A stretch of 13,175 bases of DNA from Gammaproteobacteria bacterium (lineage in GTDB: Bacteria > Pseudomonadota > Gammaproteobacteria > Competibacterales > Competibacteraceae), in contig JAIFNF010000325.1 in assembly GCA_020047885.1 (NCBI GenBank), positions 1 through 13,175 on the forward strand, in the 5' to 3' direction. Position 1 is the first letter of the stretch. Each line of letters begins with the position of its first letter. The notes under the pieces were generated by a model. The model saw only the letters and a program-made list of their open reading frames with translations, was not told where the DNA came from and searched no databases. Made by a program: the position numbers and the translations under genes. Below are positions 1-9,044 of the stretch, piece after piece.

Positions 1-698
1 TCATGCTGCCCAAGATTCAGGGCGCGTGGGATATTCATTTCGCCGATCAGTTACTGGCGCAACTGGAAGCCAAATATGGCGTGAAAAAGCCACTGATGAT
101 TCACGCCATTCTGGAAACCGCGCTCGGCGTCGCCAATGTCGATGAAATCGCCAACGCCAGTCCCCGGATGCAGGGTATGAGCCTTGGTCCCGCCGATCTG
201 GCCGCGTCACGGCGGATGAAGACCACCCGGGTCGGTGGCGGCCATCCTGATTACATCGTGCGTACTGATCCCGATCCGAAGAATCCCGACGCGGTACGGC
301 CTACGGCGCAACAGGATCTGTGGCACTACACCATGGCCAAAATGGTCGATGCCTGCGCCAGCGTCGGGGCGCTGCCTTTCTATGGCCCGTTCGGTGACAT
401 CGCCGATTTGACCGCTTGCGAAGACCAGTTCCGCAATGCCTATCTGATGGGCTGCGTCGGCGCGTGGAGTCTGCACCCCAACCAGATCGCCATTGCCAAG
501 CGGGTATTCAGCCCGAAAGCCGATGAAGTCGCCTGGGCCAAGCGGGTGGTTGAAGCCATGCCCGATGGCAGCGGCGCGGTGATGATCGACGGTAAAATGC
601 AGGATGACGCGACCTGGAAACAGTGCAAAGTCGTGTTGAACCTCGCCCAGCTTATCGCCAGCCGCGACGCCGAATACAAGGCGCTGTACGGGTTCTAA
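1..698 (+). CDS. mcl: L-malyl-CoA / beta-methylmalyl-CoA lyase, C-terminal part (5' end outside window)
   Basis: This CitE/HpcH-aldolase superfamily enzyme cleaves malyl-CoA to glyoxylate and acetyl-CoA, or beta-methylmalyl-CoA to glyoxylate and propionyl-CoA. It acts in the cytoplasm with Mg2+. The 231 visible residues cover the later part of the barrel and the C-terminal lid. From memory of the family they match Mcl closely: [78 protein letters not shown] and [15 protein letters not shown]. Visible Glu38 and Asp65 are spaced like the Mg ligands Glu141 and Asp168 of Rhodobacter Mcl. The ATG at 3 therefore corresponds to about residue 104 and is an internal Met, so roughly 100 residues lie upstream. 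The TAA is at 696-698. The enzyme suggests glyoxylate, ethylmalonyl-CoA, 3-hydroxypropionate or serine-cycle-type carbon flow. The fragment does not show which substrate is physiological. Confidence 0.9.
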   Translation, partial: MLPKIQGAWDIHFADQLLAQLEAKYGVKKPLMIHAILETALGVANVDEIANASPRMQGMSLGPADLAASRRMKTTRVGGGHPDYIVRTDPDPKNPDAVRPTAQQDLWHYTMAKMVDACASVGALPFYGPFGDIADLTACEDQFRNAYLMGCVGAWSLHPNQIAIAKRVFSPKADEVAWAKRVVEAMPDGSGAVMIDGKMQDDATWKQCKVVLNLAQLIASRDAEYKALYGF

Positions 699-702
699 AT
701 CA

Positions 703-744
703 CCCTCACCCCCAACCCCTCTCTCACGAGGAGAGGGTTGAGGG
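703..744. repeat. Fold-back intergenic repeat (CCCTCA...TGAGGG), possible terminator of mcl
   Basis: The outer arms CCCTCA (703-708) and TGAGGG (739-744) and the inner arms CCTCTC (718-723) and GAGAGG (731-736) pair around a short loop. Unpaired pyrimidines lie on the left side between the two stems. It starts five bases after the mcl stop. Elements of this wording (CCCTCACCCCCAACCCCTCTC-like) are common in proteobacterial intergenic regions, so it is probably a dispersed repeat that could also end transcription. No long T run follows. Its right arm provides the GAGGG (740-744) that is the only Shine-Dalgarno-like sequence for the next gene. Confidence 0.7.
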
Positions 745-753
745 TTTGAAAAA

Positions 754-957
754 ATGCCAAGAAAAATCAGAGAATTGATTCAAGAACTCAAAAATGCCGG
801 TTTTTACCGGATTCCGGGTGGTGGAAAAGGATCGCACCGTAAATTTGTCCATGACCGATATGCAGGTGCCGTAACCATCAGTGGAAAAACCGGTGATGAT
901 GCTAAGCCTTATCAAACAGTACAAGTTCAAACTGCGATTGAAAAAGTGACGCTATGA
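754..957 (+). CDS. hicA: HicA toxin, type II toxin-antitoxin mRNA interferase
   Basis: The 67-residue protein has the whole HicA signature. An N-terminal helix (PRKIRELIQELKNAGF, residues 2-17) precedes the dsRBD-like core GGGKGSHRKFVH (residues 22-33), whose His28 is the expected catalytic residue. The tail VTISGKTGDDAKPYQTVQVQ also matches the family. HicA toxins cleave mRNA and are neutralised by direct binding of HicB. The start at 754 is supported by GAGGG at 740-744, which lies inside the preceding fold-back repeat. The stop overlaps the hicB start in an ATGA (954-957), so the two proteins are translationally coupled. The order toxin then antitoxin is usual for this family. Base composition is AT-rich compared with mcl, which suggests horizontal acquisition. 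Confidence 0.93.
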   Translation: MPRKIRELIQELKNAGFYRIPGGGKGSHRKFVHDRYAGAVTISGKTGDDAKPYQTVQVQTAIEKVTL

Positions 958-1175
958 GAAAGAGTGATCTATACCATAAATGGGTAGAATGGAGTGATGA
1001 AGATCAGGTTTATATTGGAAAATGTCCTGATTTAATGACTGGAATTCATGGAGATAATCCAGTTAAGCTCTATAGTGAATTATGTGAAGTTATTGAAGAT
1101 GTTATCCACCATTTTGAAACTGAAGGACGTACTCTGCCCAAGCCCTGCATTCGCCCCATGCAGGAAGTCGCTTAA
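954..1175 (+). CDS. hicB: HicB-family antitoxin
   Basis: The 73-residue protein is a short HicB. The partial RNase-H-like antitoxin fold is recognisable as YHKWVEWSDEDQVYIGKCPDL, then GIHGDNPVKLYSELCEVIEDVIHHFETEGRTLPKP. It should bind and block HicA. There is little sequence after the RNase-H-like domain (CIRPMQEVA), so no obvious DNA-binding ribbon-helix-helix or helix-turn-helix is present. Autoregulation by this HicB would need another mechanism. The start is set by the ATGA overlap with hicA. Composition is strongly AT-rich: 21 of 60 bases are G or C at 961-1020, against 39 of 60 at 2341-2400 in the alcohol dehydrogenase. The next gene starts 24 bases after the stop, so it is probably on the same transcript. 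Confidence 0.88.
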   Translation: MRKSDLYHKWVEWSDEDQVYIGKCPDLMTGIHGDNPVKLYSELCEVIEDVIHHFETEGRTLPKPCIRPMQEVA

Positions 1176-1199
1176 AATCCAATAGAGTGGAGATGTCCT

Positions 1200-1817
1200 A
1201 TGGCCTACAGTGACTTCACTCTGGAAACCGCAATAGCCAGTTTGGGTGTTGCAACAGAATTAACCACACTATTTCCCGACCTCAGTCCACTGCCTATCCC
1301 GGCCTGGCTTCACGACACGCTCTACAGACGCACTCCACTGGCGCTGATTTCCGAAAAGGCGCGCAGTGAATTTATCGTCGTTCCCATTCTGCTGGCCAGT
1401 CGTGAACTATCTCATGAAAAACTGGCGATTTATTCCGGGCAAAGGTTGGATGTTGACCCAAAAAAAGGTCTCGTTGGCGAGTGCGATTTTATTCTGGCAT
1501 TATCACCACCGATTCTACCTCTGCGTTCGCCGATAATGACACTGGTCGAGGCTAAAAAGAATGATATTGAAGCCGGTTTAGGTCAGTGCATTGCACAAAT
1601 GGCTGCGGCGCAACTCTTCAATAAAATTCATCATCAACCCGATATTCCTATCTTTGGTTGCGTCACGACTGGAGAAATCTGGCAGTTTTTAAGACTCACT
1701 GATTCTGTCGTTTCCATGGATGAACAACGCTATTATCTGGACAATCTCGGGATTATTCTGGCGGTTGTTCAGTGCATTATTGCTCAGGAATTAACTTTTA
1801 CCGGAATACCCCCATGA
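1200..1817 (+). CDS. Conserved hypothetical protein with PD-(D/E)XK nuclease-like signature
   Basis: I recognise this 205-residue protein as a conserved hypothetical family that is frequent in cyanobacteria and scattered in proteobacteria. I know of no experimentally proven function. It carries the elements of a PD-(D/E)XK fold in order: a helix with Glu57 (KARSEFIVVPIL), GECDFIL with Asp96, LVEAKK with Glu117 and Lys119, and GLGQCIAQMAAAQ with Gln129. A C-terminal TTGEIWQFLRL strand follows. A nuclease or nuclease-derived role is plausible by fold, but catalysis is inference. The start at 1200 has GTGGAG (1187-1192) at good spacing. It follows hicB by 24 bases and overlaps the alcohol dehydrogenase start by ATGA (1814-1817). 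Like hicAB it is more AT-rich than the flanking metabolic genes, so it probably arrived with them. Confidence 0.8.
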   Translation: MAYSDFTLETAIASLGVATELTTLFPDLSPLPIPAWLHDTLYRRTPLALISEKARSEFIVVPILLASRELSHEKLAIYSGQRLDVDPKKGLVGECDFILALSPPILPLRSPIMTLVEAKKNDIEAGLGQCIAQMAAAQLFNKIHHQPDIPIFGCVTTGEIWQFLRLTDSVVSMDEQRYYLDNLGIILAVVQCIIAQELTFTGIPP

Positions 1818-3001
1818 TTGCTCCCTTCTCCATTGCCCGTTTGCCGCGCATCGAATTTGGCGCTGGCGGTATTAAAAAACTCCCCGGCCTGATCGCTCAA
1901 TACGGCAACCGGGTACTCCTGGTCACTGGCCAGCGGTCCTTCCCGGAATCTCCGCACTGGCCAGCATTGTTGACTGCGCTGGAAAAGGCGGGCATCCACT
2001 GGGCACAGGTGCGAATTACTGATGAACCCTCGCCGCAGAATGTGGATGACGCCGTTTGCCAATTCCACGGCCAGGGTTTCACTGTCGTAGCCGGGATCGG
2101 CGGCGGCAGTGTGCTGGATGCGGCTAAAGCGATTGCCGGTTTGTTGCCTGTCGGCGATTCGGTCATGGACTATCTGGAAGGCGTCGGCTCGGAAAAGCCT
2201 TACCACGGTCCCGCCCTGCCGTTTATTGCTGTTCCCACCACCGCTGGCGCGGGCAGCGAAGCGACCAAGAACGCCGTGCTGAGTGTGCGCGGCCCCAACG
2301 GCTTCAAAAAATCCTTCCGCGACGACCAACTGGTTCCCGAATACGCCCTGCTGGATCCCGATCTACTGGCCTCCTGTCCCCCGCCGCAGATCGCTGCCAA
2401 CGCCATGGACGCGCTGACGCAGTTACTGGAATCCTATGTCTCCATCAAAGCCAATCCCGTCACCGACGCCCTGGCGGAAAGCGGCCTCAGCGCCGTGCGG
2501 GATGGCCTGTTCGCTTGGTATGAGAACGGTGAGAACGCTGCCGCTGGCCGCGCTCGGATGGCCTATGCAGCGCTACTGTCCGGCGTGTGTCTGGCGCAAA
2601 CCGGTCTGGGATCGGTGCATGGCCTCGCTTCCCCACTGGGTGCCTTCTTCCCGATTCCGCATGGCGTGGTCTGCGGTACGCTGGTCGGCGCGGCAACCCG
2701 CATCAATCTGGTCGCGCTGCGGGAACGTGATCCTGACAACCCGGCCTGGCGCAAATACGCCCGCGCCGGCGACCTCCTGCATGACCGGCATTTCCCCAGT
2801 CCCGAAGAAGGCCACGCCGCACTGCTGGCCTTGCTGAATGAATGGACTGAACGGCTGAACCTGCCGCGATTGAGCGCCTACGGAATTCAGGCGAGTGATT
2901 TCCCGCACGTCGTCGCCCATTCCCGTGGCAGCAGCATGAAGACCAATCCGCTGGTTTTGAGCGATGCCGAAATTACCGACATCCTGCGGCAACGGCTTTA
3001 G
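1814..3001 (+). CDS. Iron-containing alcohol dehydrogenase family protein
   Basis: This 395-residue protein is a group III (Fe-type) alcohol dehydrogenase. It should catalyse NAD(P)-dependent interconversion of an alcohol and an aldehyde or ketone in the cytoplasm. The N-terminal Rossmann-like part holds GNRVLLVTG (31-39), GIGGGSVLDAAKAIA (94-108) and PTTAGAGSEAT (141-151). The C-terminal helical part holds the metal region: NAMDALTQLLESY (197-208 area), GSVHGLASPLG and IPHGVVCG. Expected metal ligands are Asp199, His269 and His283. The fourth position, usually His in a MDALTH motif, is Gln203 here. The ATG at 1814 was preferred over one at 1772 because homologous sequence starts at IARLPRIEFGAGG and because ATG at 1814 overlaps the upstream stop. 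The Shine-Dalgarno signal is weak (GGAA at 1803-1806), which fits translational coupling. The substrate cannot be read from the sequence. Confidence 0.88.
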   Translation: MIAPFSIARLPRIEFGAGGIKKLPGLIAQYGNRVLLVTGQRSFPESPHWPALLTALEKAGIHWAQVRITDEPSPQNVDDAVCQFHGQGFTVVAGIGGGSVLDAAKAIAGLLPVGDSVMDYLEGVGSEKPYHGPALPFIAVPTTAGAGSEATKNAVLSVRGPNGFKKSFRDDQLVPEYALLDPDLLASCPPPQIAANAMDALTQLLESYVSIKANPVTDALAESGLSAVRDGLFAWYENGENAAAGRARMAYAALLSGVCLAQTGLGSVHGLASPLGAFFPIPHGVVCGTLVGAATRINLVALRERDPDNPAWRKYARAGDLLHDRHFPSPEEGHAALLALLNEWTERLNLPRLSAYGIQASDFPHVVAHSRGSSMKTNPLVLSDAEITDILRQRL

Positions 3002-3040
3002 GCCCTGTCCTGTACCAAAAAACAGCAAGGAGAACCCATT

Positions 3041-3484
3041 ATGCCGATGATCCGCTCAATCACTGGCCTCGCCGCCCTGTCCGGTCTGCTACTGCTGGTG
3101 ACCGCCCATGCCGTTGATCCCGCCTCGCCGGTGGGGAAATGGCGCACCATCGACGACCAGTCCGGCAAGCCCAAGAGTATCGTGCACATTACCGACGATA
3201 AGGGCATCCTGACCGGCAAGATTGTGGAATTGCTGGAAGGTGCCAACGAGAAAACGTGCAGTAAATGCGAAGGCAACTTGAAGGATAAGCCGCTGGTGGG
3301 GATGAAAATCCTGTGGGATTTGAAGAAGCAGGGCGATGAATGGACGGAGGGCAAGATTTTCAATCCCGCCGATGGTGGTACCTACAATAGCAAAGCCAAA
3401 CTGGCTGACGGCGGCAAGACGCTGGAGGTCACGGGCAAATGGCTGTTCTTCAGCAAGCAGCAACAGTGGCAGCGAGTGGACTGA
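3041..3484 (+). CDS. Secreted DUF2147-family protein
   Basis: The 147-residue protein has an N-terminal signal peptide, with a hydrophobic stretch at residues 8-20 and probable cleavage after AHA at residue 24. The rest is one DUF2147 domain: VGKWRTIDDQSGKPKSIVHI, a TCSKCEG segment with Cys73 and Cys76, KDKPLVGMKILWDLK, then NPADGGTYNSKAKLADGGKTLEVTG and a terminal aromatic strand. The family is a small periplasmic or exported beta-barrel-like protein of unknown function. The CxxC pair may form a disulfide or bind metal, which is inference. AAGGAGA at 3027-3033 supports the ATG at 3041. The gene lies 39 bases after the dehydrogenase stop, so it may be co-transcribed or have its own weak promoter. 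A hairpin directly follows it. Confidence 0.85.
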   Translation: MPMIRSITGLAALSGLLLLVTAHAVDPASPVGKWRTIDDQSGKPKSIVHITDDKGILTGKIVELLEGANEKTCSKCEGNLKDKPLVGMKILWDLKKQGDEWTEGKIFNPADGGTYNSKAKLADGGKTLEVTGKWLFFSKQQQWQRVD

Positions 3485-3494
3485 AGTCCATGCT

Positions 3495-3517
3495 CCCCGC
3501 TCCCACAAAGAGCGGGG
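3495..3517. terminator. GC-rich hairpin after the DUF2147 gene, possible terminator
   Basis: CCCCGCTC (3495-3502) and GAGCGGGG (3510-3517) form a perfect 8-bp stem with a 7-base loop, starting 10 bases after the stop codon. There is no immediate T run on either strand, only TTTT at 3531-3534. It may therefore be a weak or Rho-assisted terminator rather than a classical one. Confidence 0.5.
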
Positions 3518-3579
3518 TCGAAGATGCGGGTTTTAGGCCACTCGCAATAAAAATCACTTTAACCGCGTATGAGGATTGA

Positions 3580-3645
3580 GCCACAGAAAGACACGGAAGA
3601 CACGGAAAAAAGCATCTTCCGTGTTTTTCCGTGTTTTTCCGTGGC
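3580..3645. repeat. Long inverted repeat of ACACGGAA units between convergent genes
   Basis: The left arm (3580-3607) reads GCCACAGAAAGACACGG-type and contains two tandem GACACGGAA units (3590-3598 and 3599-3607). The right arm (3617-3645) contains three TTCCGTG units at 10-base spacing (starting at 3617, 3627 and 3637) and ends in GTGGC. The arms are nearly complementary over about 28 bp with a short A-rich loop, and T runs occur in the right arm. It sits between the + strand DUF2147 gene and the - strand folD gene, so it could act as a bidirectional terminator. Similar GACACGGAA fold-back repeats are widespread intergenic elements in environmental bacteria (from memory). Confidence 0.7.
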
Positions 3646-3685
3646 CAGGTTCGGAAGGGTAAGGGACTATTTTTTGCGAGTTGCC

Positions 3686-4588
3686 TTATTCCGCCACTGG
3701 CCGAACGTCCGGGACGGGAAGGCCGTGCTGCCGACAGGTCGCCGTCAGCGTGTTCAGCAACAGACAAGCAATGGTCATCGGCCCCACCCCGCCCGGTACC
3801 GGCGTAATCGCCCCAGCCACTTCTACGGCCGCATCGAAATCCACATCCCCGACCAACCGCCCTTTACCATCCGGGGTGGGAATGCGGTTAATGCCCACGT
3901 CAATCACCGTCGCGCCCGGCTTGATCCAGTCGCCCTTGACCATCTGCGCCTTGCCCACCGCGGCGATTAGAATATCCGCCCGCCGACACTCCTCCGCCAG
4001 ATCGCGGGTGCGGGAATGCGCTAGGGTCACGGTGCAATGCTCCCGCAGTAGCAGCGCTGCCATCGGCTTGCCGACGATATTGGAACGCCCCAGCACTACC
4101 GCTCGCTGACCGGCCAATGACCCGGCATACTCTTTGAGCATCATTAGGCAACCGAGCGGCGTACAGGGCACCATCGCGGCTGCCCCTACCGCCAACAACC
4201 CGGCGTTCAATGGATGGAAACCATCCACATCCTTGCTCACGGCAATCGCCGCGATCACCGCCTCCGGGTCAATCTGCTTGGGCAGGGGCAACTGCACCAG
4301 AATCCCGTTGACCGCCGGGTCCTGATTCAAGTCGGCAATCCGCGCCAGCAATTCCGCCTGAGTCGTCGTCACCGGCAAGCGCTGTTCAAAAGAATTCATG
4401 CCCGCTTCCCGAACCTGTAAGCCCTTGTTGCGGACATAAATCTGGCTGGCGGGATCTTCGCCGACCAGCACCACCGCCAAACCGGGCGTTAAACCGTGTT
4501 CGGCTTTGAGCTGAGCGACCTGCGCAGCAATCGCCGTGCGCAACCGGGTCGCAAACTGTTTACCGTCAATAATGGCAGCCTTGGCCAT
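3686..4588 (-). CDS. folD: Bifunctional methylenetetrahydrofolate dehydrogenase / methenyltetrahydrofolate cyclohydrolase
   Basis: FolD oxidises 5,10-methylene-THF with NADP+ and hydrolyses the methenyl product to 10-formyl-THF, supplying one-carbon units for purines and formyl-Met-tRNA. The 300-residue protein is full length. The catalytic segment SQIYVRNKG holds Tyr51 and Lys55. VQLPLP holds Gln99, and [10 protein letters not shown] holds Asp122. PCTPLG lies at 141-146. The Rossmann domain carries [18 protein letters not shown] and VIDVGINR, and the C terminus has GDVDF and [11 protein letters not shown]. The reading frame is open further upstream, but ATG at 4588 was chosen. It gives the usual N terminus ([10 protein letters not shown]) and has GAGGA at proper spacing in the short stretch between it and an upstream in-frame ATG at 4603. 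It is last in the - strand series, 114 bp after aroE. Confidence 0.96.
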   Translation of the reverse strand: MAKAAIIDGKQFATRLRTAIAAQVAQLKAEHGLTPGLAVVLVGEDPASQIYVRNKGLQVREAGMNSFEQRLPVTTTQAELLARIADLNQDPAVNGILVQLPLPKQIDPEAVIAAIAVSKDVDGFHPLNAGLLAVGAAAMVPCTPLGCLMMLKEYAGSLAGQRAVVLGRSNIVGKPMAALLLREHCTVTLAHSRTRDLAEECRRADILIAAVGKAQMVKGDWIKPGATVIDVGINRIPTPDGKGRLVGDVDFDAAVEVAGAITPVPGGVGPMTIACLLLNTLTATCRQHGLPVPDVRPVAE

Positions 4589-4702
4589 GAGTGTCCTCGT
4601 CATCACTGGAAATTGACCGACGATTTTACCAAGCTTTGCGCGAAAGACCCGCCTCGGATGATCTTTCAAATCGACCGACCGATACGAATGCCCCGAACCG
4701 CG

Positions 4703-5527
4703 TTAACCTTCCCGGAGCGCGGCAATCACCGGTGCCGTCTCCGGCCATACCCCGCGCCATAAATAGAACGATTCCGCCGCCTGTTCTACCAGCATTCCCA
4801 GTCCATCCACCGATTGCGCCGCACCCTGCTCGCGCCCCCAGCGCACAAACGCGGTCGGCTCCCGGCCATACATCAGGTCATAGCACCAGCCGCCCGCCGC
4901 CAATAGACCCTCCGGCAGTGGCGGTACGGCATCTTCCAAACCCGCCGCCGTCGCATTGATAACCAGGTCAAACTGGCGTCCGGCCAACTCGGCGAAACCA
5001 CTGGCTGTCACTCGTCCCAGGTCGCTGAACCGCACCGCCAAACCCAGGGCTTTCTCCACAGTACGGTTGGCAATGACCACCAGCGCTGGTCGTTCGGCGA
5101 GCAGCGGTTGCAACACCCCACGCGCTGCGCCACCCGCACCCAGTAGCAGAATCCGCCGACCGGCCAGCGAAACGCCATGATTGATCATCACATCGCGCAC
5201 CAGTCCCGGCCCATCGGTGTTCTCCCCCCGCATACCACCCGATCCAAACACCAAAGTATTCACCGCCCCGGCTCGTTCCGCCCGGACACTCAGAATATCG
5301 GCGAACACCCAGGCGTCCTGTTTGAACGGCACGGTCACGTTCAACCCCTTGCCGCCCGCCGCGTAGAAAGTTCGTGCAGCAGCAGCAAATTCGCCGGGTT
5401 CCACCAGAATGGCGCGGTATTCCAGCGATTGGCCGGTTTGCACGGCGAATAGCGTGTGAATACGGGGCGATTGGCTATGGGCAATGGGATGCCCCATTAC
5501 CGCGTATTGATCAATAACCGTCGTCAT
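4703..5527 (-). CDS. aroE: Shikimate dehydrogenase (NADP+)
   Basis: AroE reduces 3-dehydroshikimate to shikimate in aromatic amino acid synthesis. The 274-residue protein is full length. The substrate-binding N-terminal domain has GHPIAHSQSPRIH (12-24) and NVTVPFKQDA with catalytic Lys69. NTDGPGL holds Asp105. The NADP-binding domain has LLLGAGGAARGVL (128-139), ANRTVEKA and VINATAAGL. The C terminus has YDLMYGREPT and DGLGMLVEQAAESFYLW. The ATG at 5527 was chosen over an in-frame ATG at 5560 because it starts at the conserved region and is preceded by AGGAAA at 7-base spacing. It lies 39 bases downstream of the Uma2 gene and is probably in the hemB transcript. Nothing unusual is seen in the catalytic residues. 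Confidence 0.95.
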   Translation of the reverse strand: MTTVIDQYAVMGHPIAHSQSPRIHTLFAVQTGQSLEYRAILVEPGEFAAAARTFYAAGGKGLNVTVPFKQDAWVFADILSVRAERAGAVNTLVFGSGGMRGENTDGPGLVRDVMINHGVSLAGRRILLLGAGGAARGVLQPLLAERPALVVIANRTVEKALGLAVRFSDLGRVTASGFAELAGRQFDLVINATAAGLEDAVPPLPEGLLAAGGWCYDLMYGREPTAFVRWGREQGAAQSVDGLGMLVEQAAESFYLWRGVWPETAPVIAALREG

Positions 5528-5629
5528 AAAGTTTTCCTGGTAAGCCCACCACCAACCCACAGTCGTTCAATCGTCCACATCATCAGGATCGACCCCCAAC
5601 GCCCGCAAGCGCTCGGCGAGGCGTTCAGC

Positions 5630-5692
5630 GCGGGCAGACGCCCGGGCGGCGCGGGCAGACGCCCGGGCAGCGTGGGCAGATTCCTCAGCAGC
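5630..5692. repeat. 21-bp tandem repeat encoding heptads of the Uma2 coiled coil
   Basis: Two nearly identical 21-bp units (5630-5650 and 5651-5671, starting GCGGGCAGACGCCCGGGC) are followed by a degenerate third (5672-5692). Each encodes seven residues on the - strand (ARASARA type), exactly one coiled-coil heptad. Unit number is therefore likely to vary by slippage without frameshift. Confidence 0.8.
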
Positions 5693-6296
5693 CCGTTCCT
5701 CGGCAAGATGCTTGAGTTGCTGTTCTTCGGCAGCGCGTTCCTCGGCGGCGTACCTTAACCGGGCTAATTCCGTTGAATGCAGAAACGGCTGGCCATCCGG
5801 ATGATAGATTTCCAGCGTATCCGGACGCAGAACCAAGCGAATGCCGAGTCGCGGACTGATCCAGCCATTCAGATGCGTCACCGCTTTCAATTCGCCCTGT
5901 CGCCGCTGGTAAATTTCCAGGCGATGCCGCTTGGGATCATAGAGGTAGTACTCCTCCACGCCATATTGATCGTAGAACCGCCACTTGTTCGCCATGTCCA
6001 GTCGGCTATTCGAGGGCGATAACACCTCAAACACCACCTGCGGGGCGATACCGTCCTCTTCCCATTGCAAATAGGTGCTGCGTCGCCCCTTGGGTCGCCC
6101 AAACGCCACCAGCACATCCGGTGCCATCGGCCCCGCTTGCTGCCGGTCTGGCACCGGGTACCACAGCAGATCTCCGGCCACAAACACATCCTCCCGATCT
6201 GCAAAGAGAATTTCTAGGTTCTCCTTGATCTTAACCAGCCAGTCGTAATGCTCGGTATTCTCCGCCATCGGTTGGCCATCGCTCTCCGGATAGGGG

Positions 6297-8088
<1,792 letters not shown>

Positions 8089-8107
8089 GCCCGATGGGAG
8101 TCCCTTT

Positions 8108-8935
8108 ATGACTGAGTGGCTACACCACGAATCCCTCTTCCGACTGAGCAGTTTTTTCACCGTCCTGCTGGCGATGATGCTCTGGGAATGGCGGCGACCG
8201 CGCCGCATCCTGAGCTTGCCACGCCCCCGGCGCTGGCCGGCAAATCTCGGCATCGTCGTCGTGGACAGCGTGATTGTACGGCTGACGTTCCCGGTGCTGG
8301 CAGTCGGCGCAGCGCAATGGGCGGAGGCGCGGGGCTGGGGTCTGCTCAACGCGCTGGAAGCCCCGTTCTGGCTGGCATTCATTGTTTCGCTGCTGGCGCT
8401 GGATCTGGTCATCTACACCCAGCATGTCGCCTTTCACAAGGTTCCCGTGCTGTGGCGACTGCACCGGATGCACCATACCGACCTGGATTTCGACGTGACC
8501 ACCGCGCTGCGTTTCCATCCCCTGGAAATCGTCCTGTCGATGCTGATCAAACTGGCGGTCGTCGTGCTGCTGGGCGCACCGCCGATAGCGGTGATGCTGT
8601 TTGAAGTCATGCTGAACGCCACCGCGATGTTCAACCACGGCAATGTCAGCTTGCCGCCCCGCTGGGACCGGTGGCTACGCTGGCTGGTGGTTACCCCTGA
8701 CATGCACCGCGTGCATCACTCGGTGCGTGTGGTGGAAACCGACAGCAATTTCGGCTTCAACCTGCCCTGGTGGGATCGGCTGTTCGGTACATATCGCGAT
8801 CAACCACGGGAAGGTCATACCGGGATGACCATCGGTCTGGAGTATTTCCGCGACCAGCGGGCGATCAGCCTGTATGAACTGTTGCGGCAACCGTTCCTGA
8901 CCGCGTCTTTCCAACCCGCGGGCAACCCGCCTTAA
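8108..8935 (+). CDS. Sterol desaturase / fatty acid hydroxylase family membrane protein
   Basis: This 275-residue integral membrane protein belongs to the di-iron hydroxylase/desaturase superfamily. These enzymes use a histidine-bound di-iron centre and O2 to hydroxylate or desaturate lipids. The histidine clusters are present in order: QHVAFH (His106, His110), LHRMHHTD (His119, His122, His123), RFHP (His137), NHGN (His177) and MHRVHHS (His200, His203, His204). Hydrophobic segments are visible around 14-26, 46-70, 86-104 and 142-175. GGGAG (8096-8100) supports the ATG at 8108. It is transcribed divergently from hemB. The substrate is unknown, because bacterial members act on carotenoids, fatty acids, sterol-like lipids or ether lipids. 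The next gene starts 109 bp later behind its own candidate operators, so it is probably a separate unit. Confidence 0.88.
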   Translation: MTEWLHHESLFRLSSFFTVLLAMMLWEWRRPRRILSLPRPRRWPANLGIVVVDSVIVRLTFPVLAVGAAQWAEARGWGLLNALEAPFWLAFIVSLLALDLVIYTQHVAFHKVPVLWRLHRMHHTDLDFDVTTALRFHPLEIVLSMLIKLAVVVLLGAPPIAVMLFEVMLNATAMFNHGNVSLPPRWDRWLRWLVVTPDMHRVHHSVRVVETDSNFGFNLPWWDRLFGTYRDQPREGHTGMTIGLEYFRDQRAISLYELLRQPFLTASFQPAGNPP

Positions 8936-8950
8936 CGCTATCGCCGCGAT

Positions 8951-8971
8951 CCCTTACTGAATCGTTAAGGG
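8951..8971. terminator. Short hairpin after the hydroxylase gene
   Basis: CCCTTA (8951-8956) and TAAGGG (8966-8971) form a 6-bp stem with a 9-base loop, 15 bases after the stop. No T run follows, so its role as a terminator is uncertain. A wider pair, CGCTATC (8936-8942) and GATAGCG (9006-9012), encloses it. Confidence 0.3.
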
Positions 8972-8976
8972 TTGCC

Positions 8977-9002
8977 ATGCGAATCCGCAATGCAAATCTG
9001 CA
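8977..9002. promoter_or_regulatory. Two tandem 13-bp dyads, candidate operator of the nifX-like cluster
   Basis: ATGCGAATCCGCA (8977-8989) is followed directly by ATGCAAATCTGCA (8990-9002). The copies differ at two of 13 positions, and both changes keep the inner symmetry: TGCG-AATC-CGCA becomes TGCA-AATC-TGCA. Symmetry-preserving substitution in a tandem copy suggests a protein-binding site. It ends 42 bases before the ATG of the nifX-like gene, in the only sizeable gap before the cluster. Confidence 0.5.
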
Positions 9003-9044
9003 CGGGATAGCGACAAACTAAACCGCTCATAAGGAGAATGTCTG

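Noticed and set aside
2436..2837. 133-codon open frame on the + strand inside the alcohol dehydrogenase gene
   Set aside because: It is a shadow frame, because the dehydrogenase frame carries all family motifs over the same bases and the alternative product has no recognisable domain.
3569..3970. Open frames on the + strand starting in the inverted repeat and running into folD
   Set aside because: They begin inside non-coding repeat sequence and then read the antisense of the conserved FolD C terminus.
5630..5692. Repeat array considered as a small CRISPR
   Set aside because: The units are contiguous with no spacers and are in frame with a coiled-coil coding region.
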